Position numbers and translations under genes: made by a program
The notes under the pieces: generated by a model
What the model was told of the DNA's origin: nothing
Database searches by the model: none
The model's input: only the letters and a program-made list of their open reading frames with translations
Source of the DNA: an uncultured Methylocystaceae bacterium
GTDB taxonomy: Bacteria > Pseudomonadota > Alphaproteobacteria > Rhizobiales > Beijerinckiaceae
NCBI GenBank assembly: GCA_945956975.1
Contig: CAMFKC010000201.1
Span: 1-5,572 of the forward strand
DNA: 5,572 bases
Reading direction: 5' to 3'
Shown here: positions 1 to 5,365 of the stretch, in pieces
Position numbering within the stretch: the stretch's first letter is position 1
Layout of the letters: each line of letters opens with the position of its first letter

Positions 1-474
1 GGCGACGCGCGGGTCGGCGATCGCCTGCCGCACGATGATGTCGCTCGCCAGGGAATGGCCGAGCAGCGCGACGCGGCCGTCGACGCCGGGCAAAGCGAGC
101 GCGGCGTCGATCACGCGGCCTGTCTCGCGCATGAGAAGCTGCGTCGTGCCCTGGACGCGGGTGACATCGCCCGACATGGGCTTGGGGTTGCGGCCATGGC
201 CCTCGAAATCGAAGGAGACCGCGACATAGCCGGCCTGCGCGAGCGCCAGCGCGTAGGCTTCCATGAGCTGACGGGAGCCTGCGAAGCCATGCGCGATGAC
301 AATGGTGGGCGCGGGCGGCGCGCCGGTCTTGCGATAGACGGTCGCGGGCGTCGTTCCGATCTGCAGCGGCATGATCGTCAGGCCTGCGCGCGCGGCTTCG
401 AGATTCCAGAGGCCGACGACGCAGAGGAAGAGCCCGGCGAGCGCGGCGAAAAGACGAGCGGGCAGCGTCTTCAC
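1..474 (-). CDS. Membrane-anchored alpha/beta hydrolase (partial, C-terminus outside window)
   Basis: The first 158 codons of an alpha/beta-hydrolase-fold enzyme are visible; the rest runs off the left edge. Residues about 5-24 form one hydrophobic segment (LFAALAGLFLCVVGLW), probably an uncleaved anchor or signal. The fold follows: an HGFAGS oxyanion-hole loop at 62-67, a second strand with SFDFEGHG at 87-94, and the nucleophile elbow GHSLA at 139-143 with Ser141 as the predicted nucleophile. The catalytic acid and His lie outside the window. The elbow has Ala where the classical GxSxG has its last Gly. I chose the GTG at 474-472 because it gives the complete anchor and starts one base after the stop of the upstream gene. 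No good Shine-Dalgarno precedes it, so reinitiation or coupling is likely. The family covers esterases, lipases and peptidases, so the substrate cannot be named. The fold is secure; the exact start is less so. Confidence 0.87.
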   Translation of the reverse strand, partial: MKTLPARLFAALAGLFLCVVGLWNLEAARAGLTIMPLQIGTTPATVYRKTGAPPAPTIVIAHGFAGSRQLMEAYALALAQAGYVAVSFDFEGHGRNPKPMSGDVTRVQGTTQLLMRETGRVIDAALALPGVDGRVALLGHSLASDIIVRQAIADPRVA

Positions 475-475
475 G

Positions 476-1084
476 TCAGGCGTCGCCCGGCGGTTCCGGC
501 GCCGGCGGGGTCTTTTCGCGCCGCCAGGTCACGAGCGGCGCGGCGAAGGCGAGCAGCATGGGATAGGGCGCGTAGTCCGGATGAATCGTCGCCAGCGCGA
601 CGGCCGCCGCGCCGAGCACGACCGGGATGATCGCCGCCTGGAAGGGGCCGCCCCGCGCGTTGCGCCCGAGCGCAATGAACCACAGCGCCATGTTCAACGT
701 GGCGATCAGGGTGATGTGGCCGAAATAGAGGACCGCCACGGGCGTGCTGTGGCGATAGGCGCCATAGAGCCCGTTGGTCGCAGGCAGGGCCACGATGCTC
801 ATCAGGAAGACGATGTTCAGCGTCACGACCGGGCGCGTCGCGTAAGGCGCGCGCTGCAGGCGGCGGTGATGGCTGATCCAGAAGACGCCGGCGATCATGA
901 AGCTGAGCGCCAGCGCGATTAGCGGGCGGGCGTAGGCGTCGGCGAGGCTCGTCCATGTCGGCGTCGCGCCCGCCGCGACGCCGCGCGGCAGGTCGTAGGC
1001 GAGCAGCGTCATGGCGACGCCGAACACCGTGTTGCTCAATTGTTCGAGGCGGCGCATCTCGAACAGGTTTGGATCGTCAGCCAT
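476..1084 (-). CDS. TMEM175/DUF1211-family integral membrane protein (putative K+ channel)
   Basis: A 202-residue, very hydrophobic protein with about six membrane segments, at roughly 16-32, 54-72, 85-105, 113-134, 146-163 and 168-183, ending in a short Pro-rich polar tail. The opening RLEQLSNTVFGVAMTLLAYDL (12-32) matches the first helix of the TMEM175/DUF1211 family, normally RLExFSDGVFAIAITLL. The later FWISHHRRL (68-76) and TLNIVFLMSIVALP (88-101) also fit the family. Known bacterial members form potassium-permeable channels in the inner membrane. Here the FSD of the RxxxFSD signature reads LSN (16-18), so conductance is unproven. The ATG at 1084 is preferred; an in-frame ATG at 1147 would add 21 polar residues and lie inside the upstream aldolase gene. 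A GAGG lies 4 nt before the start but inside a hairpin stem. The gene sits 25 nt after the aldolase and 1 nt before the hydrolase. Confidence 0.82.
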   Translation of the reverse strand: MADDPNLFEMRRLEQLSNTVFGVAMTLLAYDLPRGVAAGATPTWTSLADAYARPLIALALSFMIAGVFWISHHRRLQRAPYATRPVVTLNIVFLMSIVALPATNGLYGAYRHSTPVAVLYFGHITLIATLNMALWFIALGRNARGGPFQAAIIPVVLGAAAVALATIHPDYAPYPMLLAFAAPLVTWRREKTPPAPEPPGDA

Positions 1085-1106
1085 GTCGCCTCGCCGTGGA
1101 GGCGAC
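1085..1106 (-). promoter_or_regulatory. Perfect 8-bp hairpin overlapping the ribosome binding site of the TMEM175-type gene
   Basis: On the minus strand GTCGCCTC pairs perfectly with GAGGCGAC around a 6-nt loop (CACGGC). The structure begins 3 nt after the aldolase TAG stop and ends directly against the ATG at 1084. The 3' arm contains GAGG, the only purine-rich ribosome-binding-site candidate for this start, so folding would hide it. No T-run follows, so it is not a standard intrinsic terminator. It could lower translation of the downstream gene, mark an mRNA processing site, or be chance in GC-rich DNA. The inverted repeat is certain; its role is inferred. Confidence 0.5.
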
Positions 1107-1109
1107 ACA

Positions 1110-1889
1110 CTAGCTGCGTGCGGCTTTGAGCTCCAGCCGCGCGCCAAGACGCATCATCATGCCGTCGGTCGAGATGGAGCAGAGGCGGAATCCCTTCGCC
1201 GCCACTTCCTTCGCGCGCTTGCCGGTCATGCAGAAGGCGCCGGCGACCTTGCCCTTGGCCTTGCAGCGCGCGGCGATGTGGTCGAGCGCCTTGTCGACTT
1301 CCGGATGGCCGGCGTCGACCACGGCGCCCTTGGTCAGCGCGATCGACAGATCGGACGGGCCGACGAAGACGCCATCGATGCCGGGCGTATCGAGAATCGA
1401 ATCGAGCGCGTCCAGCGCCTCGCGAGTCTCGATCATGGCGATGGCGAGCTGGAGATCGTTCGCCTGATGGAAATACGTTTCGCCCTCGAGACCGGAGAGA
1501 CCGAAGGCCCGGTTGGGGCCCCAGCTGCGTTCGCCGACCGGCGGGAATTTCGTGAAGCTCGCGAATTTCTTCGCATCGGCCGCGCTGTTGATCATGGGCG
1601 CGACGATGGCGGCCGCGCCCGCGTCGAGCAGGCGCGAGGCCGTGGCGAAATCGCCGACCGGAATACGCGCGATGGCCGGCTTGCCGGCAAGGCCGACCAG
1701 CGCGATCGCCTGCACGGTCGTCGAGAAATCGACGATGCCGTGCTGCATGTCGATCAGCGCCGCATCGAAATCCTCGCGCGCCGTGGCTTCGGCGATGGAG
1801 GCGTCGTTCGCGCCGCACCAGGACATGAAAATCGTCTCGCCAGCGCGCACTCGGCGCGACAGGGGCGCGAGCGGCGCGCTTGCAGTCAT
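1110..1889 (-). CDS. HpcH/HpaI-family class II aldolase (2-oxo-acid aldolase)
   Basis: A 259-residue TIM-barrel aldolase of the HpcH/HpaI family, close to the usual length of about 250-260. Members cleave or form 2-keto-3-deoxy or 4-hydroxy-2-oxo acids, releasing pyruvate or a related keto acid, using a divalent metal. The expected residues are visible: catalytic His50 in LIDMQHG (45-51), substrate-binding Arg75 in IARIP, the PMINSAADA segment (98-106), and metal ligands Glu154 (AMIET) and Asp180 (GPSDLS). The usual Glu before the catalytic His is Gln49. The start at 1889 is chosen over an in-frame ATG at 1922 because GGGAGG lies 5 nt upstream and family homology begins soon after. The 63-nt gap behind the preceding dehydrogenase gene holds a poor promoter-like pair (TTGCCG, 18 nt, TAGCAT) and a CTGGC/GCCAG dyad (1916-1935), neither convincing. 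The exact substrate (hydroxy-oxoheptanedioate, dehydro-deoxy-glucarate, rhamnonate or other) cannot be decided, and no sugar-acid or aromatic catabolic gene is adjacent. Confidence 0.9.
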   Translation of the reverse strand: MTASAPLAPLSRRVRAGETIFMSWCGANDASIAEATAREDFDAALIDMQHGIVDFSTTVQAIALVGLAGKPAIARIPVGDFATASRLLDAGAAAIVAPMINSAADAKKFASFTKFPPVGERSWGPNRAFGLSGLEGETYFHQANDLQLAIAMIETREALDALDSILDTPGIDGVFVGPSDLSIALTKGAVVDAGHPEVDKALDHIAARCKAKGKVAGAFCMTGKRAKEVAAKGFRLCSISTDGMMMRLGARLELKAARS

Positions 1890-1894
1890 CTGTT

Positions 1895-1900
1895 CCTCCC
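1895..1900 (-). promoter_or_regulatory. Strong Shine-Dalgarno of the aldolase gene
   Basis: GGGAGG on the minus strand, 5 nt before the ATG at 1889. It is the best ribosome binding site seen in the window and decides the start against the ATG at 1922, which would place this site inside the coding region. Confidence 0.8.
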
Positions 1901-1952
1901 GGGGGAATCGTTGTCCTGGCATGCTAGTTCGCCAGACGACGGCCCGGCAAGG

Positions 1953-2621
1953 TCAGGCTTGCGCCATTGCGCGCAGGTCTGCGTAGTGTCGAACGAATAG
2001 CCCGTGCTGCGGCTTTTCCAGCCCGACGACCAAAGCGCGGGCGACGTCGGCGCCGGCGATCGGCCGGTATTTGGCGAGCGGCCCGAGCAGCAGCGGCGCA
2101 AGCGCCTGCGAAACCGCGGTCGCCAGTCCCTCGCCGGCGCGCGCCTCGACGCGGTCGCCCACCAGAAAGCTCGGCTGCGCGATCTCGACATGGCCGTAGC
2201 CGGCCGCGCGCACGGCGTCTTCCGCCTCGCCCTTGGTGCGCAGGTAGAAGTTGGAGGAGCGGGCGTTCGCGCCGACCGCCGAGACGAGACCGAAGGCCGT
2301 TGCGCCGCAGGCGAGGCCGAGCTTGGCGAACGCCGTCACGTAGTCGCGGTCGACTTTCGCGAAGGCTAGTTGCGAACCGGCGATCTTGATGGTGGTGCCG
2401 AGCGCGCTGAGGAAAGCTTTCGGCGCTTCGGCTTTCAGACGGTCCGTCAGAGCGGCGAGATCGTCGAAATCCGCCGCAAGGGCCTGCAGGCCCGTCCGCT
2501 GCTTCAGCTTTGCCGGGTTGCGGGCGAGCGCGATCACGCGCCAGCCGCGCTGCAGGGCGATATCGACGGCCGCGGCGCCGACGAGGCCGGTGGCGCCGGC
2601 GACAACCATCAGATTGCTCAT
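1953..2621 (-). CDS. Atypical short-chain dehydrogenase / NAD(P)-binding protein (HTATIP2-like)
   Basis: A 222-residue Rossmann protein, the usual length for the small NAD(P)H-binding atypical SDRs. The dinucleotide-binding loop GATGLVG is at 9-15. ARNP at 33-36 ends the second strand and its Arg suggests NADP(H) preference. LGTT is at 74-77. The segment SAVGANARSSNFYLRTKGEAE (114-134) contains the YxxxK pair Tyr126/Lys130 and resembles the SSxGAxxxSxxxYLxxKGxxE block of HTATIP2/TIP30-type and related bacterial proteins. The fold is cytoplasmic with no membrane segment. The physiological substrate is unknown; many such proteins are annotated only as oxidoreductase or NAD(P)H-binding protein. 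The ATG overlaps the stop of the upstream methyltransferase, so translation is probably coupled. The ribosome binding site is weak (GACGAAA region), which fits coupling. Confidence 0.87.
   Translation of the reverse strand: MSNLMVVAGATGLVGAAAVDIALQRGWRVIALARNPAKLKQRTGLQALAADFDDLAALTDRLKAEAPKAFLSALGTTIKIAGSQLAFAKVDRDYVTAFAKLGLACGATAFGLVSAVGANARSSNFYLRTKGEAEDAVRAAGYGHVEIAQPSFLVGDRVEARAGEGLATAVSQALAPLLLGPLAKYRPIAGADVARALVVGLEKPQHGLFVRHYADLRAMAQA
2618..2621 (-). other. ATGA stop/start overlap coupling methyltransferase and dehydrogenase genes
   Basis: The TGA ending the methyltransferase and the ATG opening the dehydrogenase share the four bases ATGA on the minus strand. This arrangement is commonly used for termination-reinitiation, and it shows the two genes are on one mRNA. 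Confidence 0.85.
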
Positions 2622-3376
2622 GTCATTTCGTCTCGCGTCATGACGCGGGCGCCCGATGGCGCGAGCGCGGGTTCGGCCGGCAGCGGAAGCGTGCGGCGCG
2701 CCACGCGGCGCAGGCCGACCGGCCGGTAGAGCTGCTTGGTCGCCTCCACCACCAGAACGCCGGCGCCGGGGAGCGAGAGCTTCGCGCCGATCTTTTCGAG
2801 GATCGGCGCCAGCCGCAGCAGGAAGCGGCGCTGGAAGGGGGCGCCATAGAGCGCCTCGCCCCAGTGGATCGGCGAAAACATGGTTTCACGCATGAGCTCG
2901 CGGAGCTGGCCGCGCGAAAAAGGCTGGCCGTGGCCGAAGGGCGTGGTGTCGACGCGGGACCACAGGCCGCCGCGGTTCGGCGCGATCAGGATCATCCGGC
3001 CGCCGGGTGTGAGGATGCGCCAGACCTCGGCCAGCAGTTCGCGCGCCTGCTCGCTGGTTTCGAGCGCATGGACGACGAGCACGCGATCCATGCAGGAATC
3101 CGGCAGCGGCAGGGCCGTGGTCTCGACCAGAGCAGAGGCGGAGGGGCCGGAGGAGGGCCAGTTCACGACGCCCAGTTCGGCCGGCATGAAGGCGATGACC
3201 CGGACGGCTTCGTCGCGGAACTGCTGCAGATAGGGGGTGGCGTAGCCGAAGCCCATGACGGCCATGCCGCCGCAATTGCTCCAGCGCGCCCGGATCGTGT
3301 CGTTCAGAAACCGCCGCGTAACCAAGCCGAGAGGCGAGGCATAGAAGGTTCTGAGATCGACCACGTCGAGGCGCAT
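2618..3376 (-). CDS. Class I SAM-dependent methyltransferase (Methyltransf_11-like)
   Basis: A 252-residue cytoplasmic protein with a class I methyltransferase core. Motif I is VMGFGYATPYL (40-50), a GxGxA-type SAM-binding loop. The post-motif ALPLPDSCMDRVLVVHALE (88-106) and EVWRILTPGGRMILIAPNRGG (117-137) are the characteristic strand 4/helix D and strand 5 blocks of Methyltransf_11. TPFGHGQPFSRGQLRELM lies beyond, followed by a basic, Arg/Pro-rich C-terminus. Strand 2 ends in VIAFMPA (60-66), without the usual Asp/Glu that contacts the SAM ribose. The acceptor (small molecule, quinone, lipid or protein) cannot be inferred. The ATG at 3376 is preferred because homology starts at once (DVVDLRTFY); the only earlier start is a TTG at 3403 giving nine mostly basic extra residues. 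The upstream purine tract GAAAAGAAG is a modest ribosome binding site. It is the first gene of the minus-strand cluster and faces the divergent promoter region. Confidence 0.88.
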   Translation of the reverse strand: MRLDVVDLRTFYASPLGLVTRRFLNDTIRARWSNCGGMAVMGFGYATPYLQQFRDEAVRVIAFMPAELGVVNWPSSGPSASALVETTALPLPDSCMDRVLVVHALETSEQARELLAEVWRILTPGGRMILIAPNRGGLWSRVDTTPFGHGQPFSRGQLRELMRETMFSPIHWGEALYGAPFQRRFLLRLAPILEKIGAKLSLPGAGVLVVEATKQLYRPVGLRRVARRTLPLPAEPALAPSGARVMTRDEMT

Positions 3377-3530
3377 CCGCTTCTTTTCGCACGTTTTTTG
3401 CAAGCCGGGGAGGTTTTGTGCGCTGATTTGCCAGCGGCTTTGCGAGCGGCGTTAAAGGAACGCTTACCCGGCGTCGGCACCATGGCGGTCAGCCGATTTC
3501 TGCGCGGGTGCAGCCTTGGATATTCGCAAA
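3377..3530. promoter_or_regulatory. Divergent intergenic region between methyltransferase and GGDEF/EAL genes
   Basis: This stretch of about 154 bp separates two genes that read away from each other, so promoters for both directions are expected here. It is richer in A/T than its flanks (T-runs near 3383-3400 and 3414-3417, TTAAAGGAA near 3452-3460). I could not identify a convincing -35/-10 pair. A short CGCTG/CAGCG dyad (3421-3436) is present and may be chance. The role is inferred from gene orientation. Confidence 0.5.
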
Positions 3531-5315
3531 ATGGTTCAGCGTCCGCCGCGTGCGGATGCACAGGCGGTCGTGCAGCCGGCTTTGCCGGCGCAGGCCCCGT
3601 ACACGCCGACCGCGCCCGCCGGCGGGCCGGATCCGCGCGCCATTCTCGATTCGATCGGCGAGACCGTCTACGACTGGGACGTCGTCAGCGACCGGCTGAC
3701 TTGGGGGCCGAACGCCCTCACGGTTCTGGGCGTGGGCACCCTCGACCAGATTTCGAGCGGCAGGTCCTACGGCGAACTCATCACCTCGGACAGCGTGGCC
3801 TCCCGCTACGCCGCGATCACCGGATCGGCGGCGACCGACAGCGGGACGGGCGTGCCGTATCGCGCGCGCTACGGCCTTGCGCTTGGCGGCGCGCGGGCGA
3901 AGCAGACCGTCTGGATCGAGGACACCGGCCGCTGGTTCGCCGGCGCCGACGGCAAGGCGGCGCGCGCGCACGGCCTGATCCGCGTCATCACCAGCCATTA
4001 CGAAGCCGAGCGCGAGCTGGAGTTCCGCTCGCGCTTCGACGCGCTGACGAATTGCTACAACCGCGCGCATATCCTCGACATCGTCACGCGGCACCTCTCG
4101 CGCACGCCGGGCAAGCAGACCCATTTCTGCATCCTGCTGGCGAGCCTCGAGAACCTGTTCGTTCTCAACCGCACCTACGGCTACGACGTCGCCGACGAGG
4201 TGATCGCCGGCGTCGCCAAGCGCCTGCGCGGCACGATGCGCGCGCCGGATTCGCTCGGCCGCTATGCGGGCGCGAAATTCGCGCTGGTGCTGGACAATTG
4301 CGACCGCGACCAGATGATGATCGCCGCGCAGCGCTTCCTCAACGAAACGAGCCGCGAACCGATCGAGACGAGCGCAGGCCCCATTCCCGTCGCGCTGCGG
4401 ATCGGCGGCGTCGCCGCGCCGCGCGACGGGCGCACCGCCAATCTGCTCGCCCAGCACGCCGAAGAAGCGCTGGACGTGGCGCGCGCTTCGGGCGCGACGC
4501 GTCTGGTCGCCTACGAGCCCTCGCTCGCGCGCAACGACAATCGCGTGCAGGCCGCCCGCATGGCCGACGAGATCGTCAGCGCGCTCAACGATGGGCGCGT
4601 GGCGTTGGCGCTGCAGCCGATCATCGATTCCAAGACGCGGCGGCCCGCGTTCAGCGAGGCGCTGATCCGTCTGCGCCAGCCCGACGGTTCGATCGTGTCG
4701 CCCGGCGCCATCCTGCCGATCGCGGAAAAGGCCGGACTCGTCCACCTGCTCGACCAGCGCGTGCTCGAACTGGCCTTCGCGCGGCTTCAGGGCGATCCGG
4801 GCCTGACGCTGTCGGTGAACGTCTCCAGCGCGACGGTCCACGATCCCGACTGGCCCGAGCGCTTCAAGGCGATGATCGGCCAGGCGCCCGCCATCGCCGC
4901 CCGGCTGATCGTCGAAATTACGGAGAGCTGCGCGATCGCCGATGTCGAGGCGACGCATGCGGCAATGTCGTGCGTGCGGTCGCTCGGCGTGCGCGTGGCG
5001 ATGGACGATTTCGGCGCAGGCCACACCTCGTTCCGCAACCTCAGGCGTCTGCCCTTCGATCTCATCAAGATGGACGGCGCCTTCGTGCAGAATCTCGCGC
5101 GCTCGCCGGACGACCGGTTCTTCGTGCGCACGCTGATCGATCTTGCCCGCCACATGAGCCTGCCCGTAGTGGCGGAATGGGTGGAGGATGCGGAGACCGC
5201 GAAGCTCCTGACCGAATGGGGCGTGGAATACATGCAAGGCGTGCATTTCGCCGACGCGCGCATCGTGGAAACCGGCGCCGGGGCGGGCGGGGGCGCGGAA
5301 GCAGCCGCAGCCTGA
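3531..5315 (+). CDS. PAS-GGDEF(degenerate)-EAL protein, probable c-di-GMP phosphodiesterase
   Basis: A 594-residue soluble protein with no membrane segment. It starts with a Pro/Ala-rich linker (1-35), then a PAS_3-like sensor (about 36-160, with YDWDVVSDRLTW at 47-58), a GGDEF domain (about 165-325, DALTNCYNR at 170-178) and an EAL domain (about 342-577), and ends in a Gly/Ala-rich tail. The GGDEF signature is AGAKF (246-250), so cyclase activity should be lost, but the RxxD I-site (237-240) is kept at the right spacing. The EAL domain retains expected catalytic residues: Glu376 (EAL), Asn430, Glu462 (EITE), Asp492/Asp493 (DDFG), Lys513, Glu549 (AEWVE, usually AEGVE) and Gln569 (QGVHF). It should hydrolyse c-di-GMP to pGpG, or at least bind it. 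An inactive GGDEF stimulating a linked EAL domain through GTP is established for Caulobacter PdeA (CC3396). The ATG at 3531 is chosen, with GGA 10 nt upstream; an in-frame TTG at 3516 would add five residues. It is convergent with the phaR-type gene. Confidence 0.9.
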   Translation: MVQRPPRADAQAVVQPALPAQAPYTPTAPAGGPDPRAILDSIGETVYDWDVVSDRLTWGPNALTVLGVGTLDQISSGRSYGELITSDSVASRYAAITGSAATDSGTGVPYRARYGLALGGARAKQTVWIEDTGRWFAGADGKAARAHGLIRVITSHYEAERELEFRSRFDALTNCYNRAHILDIVTRHLSRTPGKQTHFCILLASLENLFVLNRTYGYDVADEVIAGVAKRLRGTMRAPDSLGRYAGAKFALVLDNCDRDQMMIAAQRFLNETSREPIETSAGPIPVALRIGGVAAPRDGRTANLLAQHAEEALDVARASGATRLVAYEPSLARNDNRVQAARMADEIVSALNDGRVALALQPIIDSKTRRPAFSEALIRLRQPDGSIVSPGAILPIAEKAGLVHLLDQRVLELAFARLQGDPGLTLSVNVSSATVHDPDWPERFKAMIGQAPAIAARLIVEITESCAIADVEATHAAMSCVRSLGVRVAMDDFGAGHTSFRNLRRLPFDLIKMDGAFVQNLARSPDDRFFVRTLIDLARHMSLPVVAEWVEDAETAKLLTEWGVEYMQGVHFADARIVETGAGAGGGAEAAAA

Positions 5316-5319
5316 CGCG

Positions 5320-5340
5320 AAAAGGGCGCCCTCGGCGCCC
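5320..5340 (-). terminator. Intrinsic terminator of the phaR-type gene, in the convergent gap
   Basis: On the minus strand GGGCGCC, loop GAG, GGCGCCC forms a perfect 7-bp GC stem followed by TTTTCGCG. It lies 25 nt after the stop of the phaR-type gene, so it fits a rho-independent terminator for that gene. On the plus strand the same stem lies 8 nt after the EAL gene stop but is followed by TCGTCT rather than a T-tract, so it would be weak in that direction. The T-tract is short (four), so efficiency is uncertain. Confidence 0.7.
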
Positions 5341-5365
5341 TCGTCTCACCATCGCCTGGAATGGA

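Noticed and set aside
55..922. Plus-strand open frames at 55-630 and 371-922
   Set aside because: They lie opposite the alpha/beta hydrolase and the TMEM175-type gene, both with clear family motifs on the minus strand, and their translations are Arg-rich without domains.
1921..1950. Promoter-like pair TTGCCG / TAGCAT with 18-nt spacing before the aldolase (minus strand)
   Set aside because: Each box matches the consensus at only four of six positions, which is expected often by chance. I could not support it as a promoter.
1011..2000. A 329-codon plus-strand open frame
   Set aside because: It is antisense to the aldolase, whose catalytic residues are all readable on the minus strand. The plus-strand product has no recognisable motif.
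3407..3420. GGGGAGG followed by TTG/GTG in the divergent region, looking like a ribosome binding site and start
   Set aside because: The GTG frame stops after two codons. The TTG frame has only 2 nt spacing and leads into the shadow frame of the EAL gene, not its coding frame.
3489..5246. A 585-codon open frame on the minus strand, antisense to the EAL gene
   Set aside because: Its translation is rich in Arg, His, Ala, Asp and Gly with no recognisable domain, as expected for the complement of a GC-rich gene. The plus frame has clear PAS, GGDEF and EAL homology.
5280..5298. G-rich tract near the 3' end of the EAL gene that resembles a G-quadruplex
   Set aside because: It has only three runs of three or more G, with the fourth run being GG. 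It encodes the Gly-rich tail and is explained by composition.
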